Source: Muscardinus avellanarius (Eukaryota > Chordata > Mammalia > Rodentia > Gliridae). From it: a DNA stretch of 64,000 bases. Under the pieces are notes generated by a model, which saw only the letters and a list, made by a program, of their open reading frames with translations, was not told the origin of the DNA and searched no databases. A program made the translations under genes and the position numbers. Positions 11,600-21,845 of this stretch are shown in pieces; position 1 is the stretch's first letter; every line of letters starts with the position of its first letter. Location of the stretch: NCBI GenBank assembly GCA_963383645.1, contig OY726571.1, positions 77,792,860-77,856,859 of the forward strand. The letters are read 5' to 3'.

Positions 11600-11850
11600 T
11601 TCATTTGCGCTGCTGTAACAAAATGCCTGAGACTAGGTAACTTTAAAACCGCAGAAATGTGTTTCTCACAGTTCTAGAGACTGCCACGTCCAAGATCAAG
11701 GCACTGGAGGCTCAGATGTGGCGAGGCCCAGTCCCTTTTTACCCTGAGCCCGTTTATGAGAGCACTCATCCCTTAAGACTTGATCACTCGCCCCTCATAC
11801 CATAGCACTGGATATTAAGTGGCAGTATAGATTTTAAACCATAGCACGCA
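11600..11850 (-). mobile_element. MaLR-type LTR (MST/THE1-like), antisense
   Basis: TGCTGTAACAAAATGCCTGA, then GACTAGGTAACTTTA, TTTCTCACAGTTCTAGAG and CCAAGATCAAGG match the conserved order of an antisense MaLR LTR. Subfamily not assigned. It is a noncoding old LTR. Confidence 0.5.
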
Positions 11851-11859
11851 GTGAAAGCA

Positions 11860-12309
11860 ATCACACAGCAGAAAGACCATCAGCTTGTGACCCTAGGGCG
11901 TGGGTCTGAATCGTGATCCACACAGCTATCTGGGTGTGTGTTCAGGACTTGTCAAGCCCTGCTGTGTCTAAATAGTCCTCAGACTTTGTTGCCAAAGATG
12001 ATGTAACTGGTGCTACTTTCTAGACTCCATGCCTGATTTGGGACATGATGTAAAGTGTTAATAATTAACAGGACTTTTGTTTTCTCACTGAGCCAGGGGT
12101 GTGTTGCATTTATTAATGCTTCTAGTCTCACGGTCCTGCCTCTTTCTCTCATTTTGGCTCACTGAGAATGAGTGAGATGAAATCTAAGCTTTCATGAATA
12201 TCTTTTTGTTGGCTGTTGGCACAGATGTGTTATCTGATACAGATTTTTTTTTTCTGTATTTCTTTTCCTTGGCTAAAATGATTAAGTGTGTAAGTAAAGC
12301 ACCAGGAGC
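11860..12309. other. Mostly unannotated intron; faint MIR similarity
   Basis: The GGTCTGAATCGTGATCCAC region (about 11905) is faintly MIR-like, but too diverged to call. The rest is unique. Confidence 0.3.
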
Positions 12310-12423
12310 CAGAAATCTGAATCCCAGACCTTCTCTGCCATAAAGTAGCTCTATCACCACAGACATGTGACCTCATCCTCAGTGCCAGCATTTTGTAGCA
12401 CAAGAGAAGTTGTCTAATAACAG
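12310..12423 (+). repeat. 114-bp direct duplication, copy 1 (MIR-derived)
   Basis: It aligns without gaps to 13187-13300, with six mismatches by eye (about 95%). The order GAATCCCAGACCTTCTCTGCC...ATGTGACCTCATCC resembles the MIR core, so the duplicated piece probably came from a MIR. Confidence 0.85.
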
Positions 12424-12623
12424 AGGAATCAAGGTGAAGACAATGTTAAGTGAATATTTTTATGTAGTAGTTGTGGGATTAGCCTATAACTCCACTGCTT
12501 TAAGGACAGAGTCTCAAAGTCACAAAGGCCTGATAGTCATTGTTTCTGGGAAGGGGGCCCTTGTAGAACAAATGTCTCTGGTGCTAATGAGAGTATTCAC
12601 GGTCTCCCATTGGTGGACCTCAT

Positions 12624-13037
12624 CGTTTAGGATCACAGACTCTGAAAACTTTGAGAATTTAGATCCAGGCACTGCCATGCATGTGTGCACATGCGAGTGT
12701 GTATATATGTGTGTATTTTACTGAGGATTGAACCCAGGGTATTCCACCTCCAAGCTCTACACCTGGCCCAATGTGATGTTCTATTTTGAAGCAGTGTCTC
12801 TAAGTTGCTGAGGACCTCACTAAGTCAGAGGCTGGCCTTAAACCTGCAGTCCTCCTGCTCAGCTTCCTAAGTACTAGGCCCACAGGTGTGCGCTGCCACA
12901 CCTGGCTGCGGCTCTGCCTCTTCAAGCTGCGTGATCTTGGGCTGGTCCTTAACTCTGTGCTTCTGCTGCTGAGTATGCACACTGAAGAAACACTGCTTCC
13001 TGTTGACCGCTGTGAGGACTAAATGGCCCACTGAACT
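12624..13037 (+). mobile_element. MIR, split by a SINE
   Basis: First part: GATCACAGACTCTGAAAAC...GATCCAGGCACTGCC (12632-12680). After the SINE it resumes GGCTCTGCCTCTTCAAGCTG, TGATCTTGGGCTGGTCCTTA and ends TGTGAGGACTAAATGG near 13027. This is the sense order of a MIR. Confidence 0.7.
12712..12906 (-). mobile_element. B1-dID SINE inserted in MIR
   Basis: TTTTACTGAGGATTGAACCC to GTGCGCTGCCACACCTGGCT, reverse complement of the dimer, diverged. It separates the two MIR halves and is preceded by a short TG-rich stretch. Confidence 0.85.
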
Positions 13038-13165
13038 GAGAAGCAAGAAAAAGAGAGGAGAGGGAGAGGGAGAGGAGAGGAGAGGAGAAGAGAAGAGAGA
13101 GGGAGAGCGAGAGCGAGCAGGAGGAGGAGGAGGAGGAGGAGGAGGAGGAGGAGGAGGAGGAGGAG
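13038..13165. repeat. Polypurine tract (AGAGG)n then (AGG)n
   Basis: Nearly 130 bases of purine on the + strand, ending in about 14 AGG units. Mirror-symmetric purine tracts of this kind can form triplex (H-DNA). Apparent Ser-, Leu- or Gly-rich open frames here are artefacts of the repeat. Confidence 0.95.
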
Positions 13166-13186
13166 CGTGCACGAGAGTGTGCTGGG

Positions 13187-13300
13187 CAGAAATCTGAATC
13201 CCAGACCTTCTCTGCCATAAAGTAGTTCTATCACCACAGACATGTGACCTTTTCCTCAGTGCCAGTGTTTTGTAGCGCAAGAGAAGTTGTCTAATAACAG
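13187..13300 (+). repeat. 114-bp direct duplication, copy 2
   Basis: Gap-free partner of 12310-12423, in the same orientation and 877 bp downstream. The flanks do not match beyond the 114 bp. The upstream edge abuts the AGG tract after a 20-base spacer. Confidence 0.85.
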
Positions 13301-13429
13301 AATAATAAAGCAACAGTAAAATGAGTTCAACTAGTAAGGAATAAAATAATTACAAATCTAGGTTTTGATTTGAGTTTTATAATTTCCATCACAGTTCTGG
13401 TTTATTTCCCCTCCCTCCTCCTTTCTTTT

Positions 13430-13702
13430 CTTTGTTCACACTAGGGATTGAACCCAGTGATGATCTACCAGGAAGCTACCTCCTAGCCATTCACCCCATT
13501 TCATTTTCTCTTGAAATAGGGTCTTGCTAAGTTGAACCCAGTGGCAGTCTACCACTAAGCTAACCCCAGCCATACACTGTATTTCATTTTCCCTTGAAAC
13601 GGGATCTTGCTAAGTTACCATGAATGGCCTAGAACCTGCAACCCTCCTGACTCAGTCTCCAAAGTACTGAGATTACAGATAGGCACACTTTCCCCAGCTC
13701 AG
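13430..13702 (-). mobile_element. B1-dID SINE with internally repeated ID module
   Basis: The block GAACCCAGTG...TTTTCTCTTGAAATAGGGTCTTGCTAAGTT is followed by a second GAACCCAGTGGCAG...TTTTCCCTTGAAACGGGATCTTGCTAAGTT before the B1 part. About 100 bp are thus present twice in tandem. Confidence 0.75.
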
Positions 13703-13719
13703 TCTTTCTCTTTTTACAT

Positions 13720-13760
<41 letters not shown>

Positions 13761-13790
13761 CCTGTCTGTGCGTGTGTGTGTGCATTGTGT
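13720..13790. repeat. (TG)n microsatellite
   Basis: A pure TG run at 13722-13759, then imperfect TG-rich sequence. It sits just 3' of the preceding SINE on the + strand. Confidence 0.95.
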
Positions 13791-13928
13791 GCTAATGTAT
13801 TCATACATGCCACATTCAGTATTGTTTATAATGGCGCTATACAAATTACAGAAATGACAAAGGATTTGAAGTGTGATGTCTACAGTGGCATTTCTTGATG
13901 ACAACACATCCATTAAAAGTAATAATTT

Positions 13929-14110
13929 CTCCAGGCACAGTGGCACACGTGCCTTTAATCCCAGGGACTTGGAAGGCTAAGGCAGCAAATCTGTGGCTAG
14001 TCTTGGCAACTTAGGGAGACCCTGTCTCAAAATTTAAAAAAAAAAAAAATAATGACTAGTAATATAGCTAAGTGATAGAGTATTCCTGGGTTGAATCCCC
14101 CATTCCACAA
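13929..14110 (+). mobile_element. B1-dID SINE, old copy
   Basis: Target-site duplication AAAAGTAATAATTT (13915-13928, 14111-14124). The dimer is full length but diverged (GTGCCTTTAATCCCAGGGAC, TTGAATCCCCCATTCC). Confidence 0.9.
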
Positions 14111-14124
14111 AAAAGTAATAATTT

Positions 14125-14439
14125 ACCTCATTTCTTAATAAGAATATACTGAATATTAGAGACAGCTGTGTTATGACTGTATAACTTTACGAATTATTGT
14201 TCCTGAGGCTTGATGTTTAGTCCACCTTCCATTTGTGCTTGCCCATAAAGAACGCTGTGATCTCTATTTGAGTCTCTATAAAATTTCAATAAGTGATTTT
14301 TTTTCAAAGTTTAATTTTAAAAAGATTTAAGAAACTTGCCCAGCACTGTAGTTTTTTGCCCTGTCCTGATACTCATTTAATTGGTTCTGCTAATGTGAAT
14401 GCCCTTTCAAATATGAAAAAATAAAGCGAGAGGGAAAAG
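14125..14439. other. Unannotated intron
   Basis: AT-rich unique sequence. No element is supported. Confidence 0.4.
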
Positions 14440-14780
14440 TTGATTATTTCTGTAATTGGATTTTCTCTTGAATAAAATTATTTCCCCCACTTTATCTTCC
14501 TGACTTAAGGGATGGGGGCGGGGCGTTTCCTCCTATCGTAGTCAGCAAGAGACAGAAGAAGGTGTTGTCTGTTCCACGGTATCAGAACGGCGTATTGGTT
14601 TTAGTCGTAATTAATTACTGATGCTGAATGTACCCTGGCCCTTGCTTTCATCCCCAAATCTAAATTTCCACTGTGTGCAAAATAATTCCATCCAGGAAGA
14701 ATTCTAATTACTTGAGTAATTATCGTCTTATCTCTAAATGGAATTCAGACATTTGCTGCAATTTATGAATGTTAGAAATG
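14440..14780. promoter_or_regulatory. Candidate noncoding regulatory block rich in TAATTA cores
   Basis: Repeat-free, with clustered homeodomain-type cores: GTAATTAATTAC near 14610 and TCTAATTACTTGAGTAATTATC near 14702-14724, the latter containing two cores in opposite orientation. Motif clustering is seen; function is inferred. Confidence 0.3.
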
Positions 14781-15598
14781 TTTCATTTCCTTTTCACCTC
14801 GAATAACAGAAAAATACACATTACTGAATCCAGCTTCATTGAACCTTATAATTCATGTTACCATAGAAACAGAAAAACTCATATAAGAATTGTGTTAACA
14901 GCCCCACAGATAGTAAATACCTTCACTTTAACTAGCCATGTCATAAAATGATTTTAATAACAGATGTGTAAAAATTCTGTGAAATTTAATATGGCTTCTT
15001 CTAAATATTGTAACAGTATTACCCAGTATGCTTACTTTTAATTTTTAAAGCAATATCTTTGGTCTTATGTCAGGCTTTGTGCTGATTCCAAAATATTTGC
15101 TGCGGAATGCAAGCAGAGTGTTACAGGATAGAAAAACAAAAAAACAAAAAAAAAAAAACTTAACACCGTGTGTGTTTAATCTTTAGTTAACGGGGATGAT
15201 TCATTTGAGTTTTGCTTGAAGCCAAACTGTATATTTGCGATTTGTAATAGATTTAGAAACCTAATGGGTGACGCTCACATCTTTGGTGTCGTCTCCTCTA
15301 GCTGTTCTCATGCTCTCTTTTTTTTTCTTTTTTTCTATTTGACAGTCACTTTGCTTTCTGAGTTTCAGAACCAATTTTCTCATACCCTTGATCACTTTTT
15401 ATTATGGGTATTTAATAGGGTTTTTTATTTTTGTCATTTATAAAACTATGATCTCAGAAAATTCAGAAATTTGTTAGCACATCACTTGCCACCTTATACA
15501 TGTATTTCTTCCTTTCCTTGTGTCATACATAATACCTTTTGTTTAACTTCAAAAAATAAAATTGTACCAAATTTAACTAAATTGTTCATCTAGATTTT
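14781..15598. other. Unannotated intron
   Basis: AT-rich unique sequence with an A-rich patch at 15134-15160. No exon or transposon recognised. Confidence 0.4.
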
Positions 15599-15802
15599 CT
15601 TTTTTTTTTTTTTTTTTTTTTTTTTTGGTGGTGCTGGGTTCCTGGAAGCCCTTCTACCTCTGGGCTACACTCCCAGACCTGTTTTATACTTTTGTTTGAA
15701 AACAGGGTGTCTTAAACCAGCACAGCTGGCTTTAAACCTGTGCGATCCTCCTGTCTCCACCTCCCAAGCGCAGGGATTATAAGAGTGCGCCACCACGCCA
15801 GG

Positions 15803-15804
<2 letters not shown>
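15599..15804 (-). mobile_element. B1-dID SINE, type II
   Basis: Poly-T head of about 27, then GGTTCCTGGAAGCCC. The TTCCTGGAA palindrome is intact at 15639-15647. The hairpin is slightly decayed (AACCAGCACAGCTGGCTT). Confidence 0.93.

Positions 15805-15848
<44 letters not shown>
15805..15848. repeat. (TG)n microsatellite between two SINEs
   Basis: About 22 TG units fill the gap between the B1 end of one SINE and the ID end of the next. Confidence 0.97.
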
Positions 15849-15849
<1 letters not shown>

Positions 15850-16034
15850 GCAGGACTGGGGATTGAATCCAAGGACATTCTATCAAGGAGTTACACCCCC
15901 AGCCCTATTTTTTATTTACTCTTTATTTTGAAACAGGGTCTCATTAAGTTGCGGAGGGCCTCACTGAGTAGCTGAGGCCAGCTGCAAACTTGTGATTCTC
16001 CTGTGTCAGCCTCCCAAATGCTGGGATTAAAAAG
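15849..16034 (-). mobile_element. B1-dID SINE, type I
   Basis: GCAGGACTGGGGATTGAATC to GCCTCCCAAATGCTGGGATT, the reverse complement of the dimer. It lacks the last bases of the B1 5' end. Confidence 0.9.
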
Positions 16035-16824
16035 CTAATTTCAACCAAATTTTTATCAGGGAAAGGCCTTGAAAATGCTATTTTTGTTATAAATATTATG
16101 AGTAATATATTATTTTTTAGCATTTATATTCTACCTGCCCTTTGTAAATAGGTTTTTTAAACAAGTATGTTTAAACTCTCTAATGGGGGGGGGGGTGGTT
16201 GCGTGTATTCTTCTGTCACAGAGTCACACTTGTATGTCTATATTTCTGTTGTGTTTAGTTTCTGTACAAATAAGGTTGGGTTTCATTATATTTATGTTAT
16301 TACAGTTTCTTAATAGATTGTGTTCTTTGTAAGTGTGGTCTCATTAAAGTAGCAGAATATGAACATTAGTGAATTTGGCAGTTTTGATTACCATACTATC
16401 AGAAACTGTGCTAGTATTTCTAATAAGATGCTTATTATATGACATTAGTTATATAGATATTAGAAAACTGGATAACACCAGTTTCCGTCATCTTTGAAAT
16501 AACATAATGGATAGAATAAGGATATATTTTACCTTAGTGACTTTCTCTTACATTAGACTACACGAAATTAACAATATCTGATCATTTTTATTTGCATACC
16601 CAAAGAAGTAATATCATACAACTCAATATATACATTCTACTAAGTCTACTATTTCAGGAATGATTATTTCAACTCAGATTAATCAAATATTTCACTTGTC
16701 ATTAAGTTTTGACATTACCCATTACCTTTTAATCCATTTTCCTAAATATTTTTTGGTTGATCCAAAAACATTCACAGAAATGTTTACTAATCTTATTTGG
16801 GACAAAAAAACTTTTAAGAATCAG
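16035..16824. other. Unannotated intron
   Basis: AT-rich. A G10 run at 16185-16194 is the only low-complexity feature. No gene or transposon recognised. Confidence 0.4.
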
Positions 16825-16837
16825 AAGTATACTATGA

Positions 16838-17035
16838 GCCGGGCGTGGTGGCGCACACTTGTAATCGCAGCATTTGGGAGGCTGAGACCGGAGGATCACG
16901 GTTCGTGGACAACCTCAGCTATACTTAGTGAGGCCCTGTTTCAAAATAAACAATAAAAAATAGGGTAAGGGGTATAGCTCGGAGGTCAAATGCCCCTGGG
17001 TTCCATCCCCAGACCCGCAAAACAAAAACAAAAAC
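16838..17035 (+). mobile_element. B1-dID SINE, type III
   Basis: Target-site duplication AAGTATACTATGA (16825-16837, 17036-17048). Diagnostic GACCGGAGGATCACGG, GGTCAAATGCCCC and CCCCAGACCCGC. Confidence 0.95.
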
Positions 17036-17048
17036 AAGTATACTATGA

Positions 17049-17655
17049 ATACTTTTCTCAGAAAAGTACATATACAATTTTGTGAGCTATTTTAGATGGC
17101 CCAGATAGGAAGTAAATCAACTTTAGAGTGGAATTTTTTAAAATATTAGTGTTAACGGGTGCTTTATTTACTTTGCATGCCTTCAGTCTTCATCTGTTAT
17201 GATACCCAGCTGAAGTATCATCCTTCCCATACACACCATTCTCTCTTAACAGGAGGAAAGTAATTTTAAATCCTTTACCAGTGAATGGGTTAGAAGGAAG
17301 GAAGAAAATTAATTTGAACAACTTTCCAAAGAGAAAATTGTATACAGAAGTGCTCTTTAACTTGATCACTTTTTAAGAGTTTGAGCTAAGATTTTTTTTT
17401 ACTTTTCAAAATGCATTGACCTTTTAAATTAGTGCAATCACTTATAATAAACTTTCCGAAACAAAAGGCTACTATGTTTCTTTATTAGATATCTTAGGAA
17501 TATGTCAGAGTTTATTGCAGCCAGAATATTATTCAGATCTGGGCATTTAAATTTTTTTTTATACTTTACCTATAAGCCAGCTCACCAAATACCAGTGTAA
17601 GTATCTTTCATATTCTGATTATATACATCTTCTATAACTTGGTTCATTTATTTAT
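17049..17655. other. Unannotated intron
   Basis: AT-rich unique sequence with T runs. Nothing else is supported. Confidence 0.4.
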
Positions 17656-17659
17656 TTTT

Positions 17660-17725
17660 AAGGTACTGGGGACTGAACTCAAGGGGCTTGACCACAGTAC
17701 TGTATCCTCAAGCCCTCTTTTTTCC
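17660..17725 (-). mobile_element. SINE remnant (ID part)
   Basis: GGTACTGGGGACTGAACTCA followed by CCTCAAGCCCTC is the reverse complement of the right monomer only. Confidence 0.65.
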
Positions 17726-17756
17726 ACTGTTGTTTTGTTGTCAGTTTTTTATTATG

Positions 17757-17815
<59 letters not shown>

Positions 17816-17999
17816 CACTAGAGATGGAATACAGGGGCATTCTACCTCCGAGCTTTACCCCCAGCCCTATTTTATTATTATTATTTTTAAATTTGAAACA
17901 GGGTCTCACTGACTTGCCAAAGCTGGCCTCTAACTTGTAAATCTCCTGCCTCAGCCTTGAAAGTTGTCGGGACTTCAGGCGTGCCCCACCACGCTGGCA
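17757..17999 (-). mobile_element. B1-dID SINE with (TG)n in its tail
   Basis: Poly-T (17757-17775), (TG)19 (17776-17813), then GAGATGGAATACAGGGGCAT to CGTGCCCCACCACGCTGGC. The microsatellite lies between the poly-T and the SINE 3' end. Confidence 0.88.
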
Positions 18000-18435
18000 T
18001 CCTTTTATAATTTCCCAATCCTTCTCTGTGGGGCCTGGAAGAAATGGGAGCAGAAACATGGACCCTAAGTGGGGAAGTGTTCAGGCTTGGAGCATTATTC
18101 CATAGTCTCTCAGGGAATAAAAAAGTGAGGTGACATCTGTTGTGCACCTACTGTGTGCCTGCTGCTGTTCAAAGTGTTTCCTGTGCATTGCTTCTCTGGG
18201 TCCCCACAACATTCTAGAACGGGCTGTGTGCTCTTCTGCCTTTGGGAGAAGAAGGGCTCTCGTTTATTTTTCTGGCATTTTTACCTCCTCCTGTCTCTGA
18301 GCCACCTACAGCAGGAACAACTGTATCGACCTCTTGATGAGGGATTGTCTTAGGAAGAACAACCTTAGCCAGTAACCTTGTCACTCTAAAATCGCCCGTG
18401 TGTTACGGGCAGGTTGGGGAGGGGCCGCCTGTCGG
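18000..18435. other. Intron with a faint MIR-like patch
   Basis: GTTGTGCACCTACTGTGTGC (about 18139) resembles the start of an antisense MIR. The rest is unrecognised. Confidence 0.35.
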
Positions 18436-18545
18436 GTTGGAAAGTTGGGGTCTGAATTTTGATTCCATCAGCAGGAGCCTGGTGACCTTTTGTCTATCAC
18501 TTCCCCTCTCTGGACCTCAGTTGCCTTCTCTTTAAAATGCAATTC
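18436..18545 (+). mobile_element. MIR fragment
   Basis: GTCTGAATTTTGATTCCATC, then GGACCTCAGTTGCCTTCTCTT and TAAAATGCAAT follow the sense MIR order. Confidence 0.6.
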
Positions 18546-18833
18546 CAAAAATACAAGCAGGTTCTGTTTTCTTGCAATAAACTGCTATACAAAAATATTG
18601 TTACTAATAGTTTTGTTTTCTGTGGTCTGAGGATCAGACAGTGCTCATAAGGCCCCAGTGCGGCGAGCACATCAGGGCCACAGCTGAGGAAGGGGACAGA
18701 CTGCCTTGAGTGGAGACTAATGCTTCACAGAAGGGCACTCCTGAAGCAGGTTCTGGGGTCCCGGCTATGGGGAATTTACTTCTCTGAATCAAAGAGACTG
18801 AAATAGAATCAACCCTTTGAGAAGATTGTATTA

Positions 18834-19037
18834 GCCAGATGTGGTGGCACGCGCCTGTAATTCTAGTACCTGGGAGGCTGAGACAGGAGGATCACAGACT
18901 TAAGGTCTGCAACTTAGTGAGACTCTCAACAACCCAGCAAGGTCCTGTTTCAAATTAAAAAAAAAAAAATTAAGTCTGGGGTATAATTTACAGGTAGAAT
19001 GTTCAGTATACCAAAATCTCTAGTACCGCCAAAAAAA
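18834..19037 (+). mobile_element. B1-dID SINE, old type I
   Basis: AGCCAGATGTGGTGGCACGC to CTCTAGTACCGCC and an A tail. The ID half is clearly diverged. Confidence 0.88.
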
Positions 19038-19185
19038 ATAATTATGACTTCTTAGAAAAATATGTTATGGAGGATTCCTCTTTTCTATCTTCAGAAAGCC
19101 CCCCCCCGCGCCACACTTTTAACAGAATTATCATGATTATCATTTAAATAAAAAATGTTAAAGTAAGTGTCATGGATATCATTTA

Positions 19186-19404
19186 TTTGTTTTTTTATTT
19201 TTGCAGTACTGGGGATGGAACCTAGGGGCATTCTACCTCCAAGGGACACCCCCAGCCCTATTTTTAACTCTTTATTTCGAAACAGGATCTCACTGAGTTG
19301 CAAAAGGCCTCACTAAGTAGCTGAGGCTGTCCTCGAACCATGTGCCTCATGTCTCAGCCTCCCAAATGCTGGGATTTCAAACATGCGCCACCAGGTCTGG
19401 CTCC
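19186..19404 (-). mobile_element. B1-dID SINE, type I
   Basis: Target-site duplication TGGATATCATTTA (19173-19185, 19405-19417). Full dimer in reverse complement. Confidence 0.94.
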
Positions 19405-19432
19405 TGGATATCATTTACATAACATAAGATGT

Positions 19433-19671
19433 CGCCAGGCATGGTGGCGCACACTTGTAATCCCCGCGCTTGGGAGGCTGAGACAGGAGGATCGCACAGG
19501 TTGAAAGCCAGCCTCAGCTACTGAGTGAAGCTCTCAGCAACTTAGTGAGACCCTGTTTCCAAATAAATTATCAAATAGTTCTGGGAGTATAGCCCGGGGG
19601 TAAAAAGCCCCTGGGTTCCACCCCCCCCAGTACCACACAAAAATAAATAAATAAATTAATTAATTAATTAC
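19433..19671 (+). mobile_element. B1-dID SINE, intermediate subtype
   Basis: Target-site duplication AACATAAGATGT (19421-19432, 19672-19683). It lies 28 bp from the preceding SINE in opposite orientation, so the two form an inverted SINE pair. GTTCTGGGAGTATAGCCC marks the intermediate type. Confidence 0.94.
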
Positions 19672-19732
19672 AACATAAGATGTTAATGTAAGCGTTTATG
19701 TTCCTGATGTAAATGTGTAATTTGAAGATTTT

Positions 19733-20085
19733 TCTAAATGTGTACAGTGGTCCACCTATCATCACAATTCACTTTTAGAATACTTTTATTATATCCATAA
19801 TTTTCTCTTTTTTGATAGTGTATAATTTTCCATTCTGATGCATTATAGTTATGTATAATAGAGGGATTTGTTGTTCCATATTTGTACACACACAACCTGG
19901 TCAGTTTCATTCCCAGTACCTCCCCCAACCCCCTGCCTCCTCCCCCAGTCCCCTTTCTCTGCTCTACTAGTCTCCTTTCTGTTTTTATGAGATCCCCATC
20001 TTCAAAGGGTTTCTTGATGTCAGTTTGCCTTTTAGTCCTGCTCTCACTCCCTGGGCCAGGCGACCCCATCTCCTATAAACTTTGC
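19733..20085 (-). mobile_element. Probable L1 3' end, squirrel-like type, antisense
   Basis: GATGCATTATAGTTATGTAT, GGGATTTGTTGTTCCATATT, TTTCATTCCCAGTACC and a C-rich polypyrimidine stretch (19920-19955) resemble the reverse complement of L1 3' ends known from squirrels. No coding part remains. Confidence 0.45.
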
Positions 20086-20410
20086 TTCTTTTAAAGTTTT
20101 CATATAAATGGGACCATATCCACACTCCTTCATGTCTTTCTTCTCTGACTTCAGAATGTTTTTGAGATTGGTCCATGTTGGCACATGCAGTGGTGGATGG
20201 TTCTCTATGATTTGTAAGTACGTTTCCGTCGTATGGATGTGCCACGATTGGTTTATCCCTTCAACAGTTGATGGCTGCTTGGACCGTCTCCAGTGTGGGG
20301 CTATTCTGAAGAACGCAGCTATGAAAATGCACATGCAAGTCTCCGTGTGGCCATAGGTTTGCCATTTCTCATGGGTAGATAGCTAGGAATTGCTGGGCCA
20401 CAAGTGCCTG

Positions 20411-20620
20411 GTTTTGGGGGGGATTTTTTTGTGTGTTTGTGGTACTGGGGTTCCTGGAAGCCCGTCTACCTCCGGGCTTCACTCCCAGACCTATTTTTAC
20501 ATTTTTATTTGGAAACAGGGTCTCCTAAGCCAGCGCATGTGGCTGGCTTCGAACCTGCGCGATCCTCCTGTCTCCGCCTCCCAAGCGCGGGGATTACAAG
20601 CGTGCGCCACCACACCCGGC
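20411..20620 (-). mobile_element. B1-dID SINE, type II
   Basis: Short target-site duplication GTGCCTG (20404-20410, 20621-20627). TTCCTGGAA is intact at 20451-20459. The hairpin carries a small expansion (AAGCCAGCGCATGTGGCTGGCTT is split by ATGTGG). Confidence 0.93.
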
Positions 20621-20879
20621 GTGCCTGTTATTTTTAACTTGAAGAAAATGTCTTCCAAAATGGTTGCACCATGATAAATATCCACCTACCATGGATAAGA
20701 GTTGTGGATGTGGATTTCCTATGTGTGAACTGCAGTAGTGCTAATTAGCTATTCAAATACCTTCTTTAGTGAACTCTTGGTAAAAAATCATTTGCCAATT
20801 CCATGATTCTATTACTTGTCTTATTAATGAACTGTAGGATTTCTGAATATATTTTGGCAAAAAAAGTCTCTTTATGGCA

Positions 20880-21058
20880 TTTTTTTTTAAACGAGGAATT
20901 GAACCCAGGGGCATTCTACCTCTGAGCTACAACTTTACCCCTTTATTTTTATTTTAAAACAGGGTCTGGCTAAATTGCTGAGGCCACCTTGAACCTACAA
21001 TCCTCCTTTCTCAGCCTCCCAAGTACTAGGATGGCAGTTGTACCACTGCACCCAGCTT
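20880..21058 (-). mobile_element. B1-dID SINE, type I, old
   Basis: GAGGAATTGAACCCAGGGGC to TGTACCACTGCACCCAGC in reverse complement, diverged. Confidence 0.87.
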
Positions 21059-21403
21059 GTCTTCTTAAATTTTTTTAATGGTGTCTTTTCAATAACTCAA
21101 ATTAATCTGTTTATTAGATTTTCTCTTTGGAGTTGTGTTTTTGGCATTGATATTATAAAAAGGTTTCACCTAAACTGAGGCCATAAAGATTTTTTTTACC
21201 AATTTTCTTCTAGAAGTTTAATGATTCTAGCTCTTACATGTAGGTGTATGATACATATTGAATTTTTTTTGGTAAGGTGAGAATCTAATAATTTTGGGGA
21301 GGTACGTAGGGTATCCATTTGTTCTAGCACCATTTATTGAAAACACTTTTTTCTTCTGCCTTCCTTGCACTGCCTTGGTAACTCTCTTAAAAACTAAGTA
21401 ACT

Positions 21404-21626
21404 TGACAGGCATGGTGGCGCACACTTGTAATTCCAGCATTGGGGAGGCTGAGACAGCAGGATCAGGTTTCGAGGACAGCCTCAGCTACTTAGTGAAGCC
21501 ATTTACAACTCAGTGAGACCCTGTTTCAAAATAAAGAATAAAATACAGGGCTGGGGGTGTAGCTTGGAGGTAGAATGCCCCTGGGTTCCATCCCCAGTAC
21601 TGCAAAAAATAATTAATAAAATAATT
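21404..21626 (+). mobile_element. B1-dID SINE, type I (first of three in a row)
   Basis: GACAGGCATGGTGGCGCACA to CCATCCCCAGTACTGC with the tail AAAAAATAATTAATAAAATA. The next SINE sits in this tail. Confidence 0.93.
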
Positions 21627-21628
21627 AA

Positions 21629-21836
21629 GCCGGGGCTGGTGGCGCACGCTTGTAATCCCCGAGCTTGGGAGGCGGAGACAGGAGGATTGGGCAGGTTCGA
21701 AGCCAGCTGTGCTAGCTTAAGAGACCCTGTTTCCAAATTAAGAAAAGTATAAAAATAGGTCTGGGAGTATAGCCCGGAGGTAGAAGGGCTTCCAGGAACC
21801 CCAGTACCACCACCACCAAAAAAAAAAAAAAAAAAA
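21629..21836 (+). mobile_element. B1-dID SINE, type II (second of three)
   Basis: Flanked by short TAATTAA repeats (about 21622-21628, 21839-21845), consistent with insertion in the A-rich tail of the first SINE. TTCCAGGAA is intact at 21790-21798. Confidence 0.93.
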
Positions 21837-21845
21837 GCTAATTAA

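Noticed and set aside
13003..13313. Four overlapping open frames rich in Ser, Leu, Gly or Pro
   Set aside because: They are frame shadows of the (AGG)n/(AGAGG)n tract, with no start context or splice sites.
20086..20360. Opposed open frames of 80-110 codons suggesting a nested gene
   Set aside because: They fall in an old antisense L1 3' UTR, which is noncoding.
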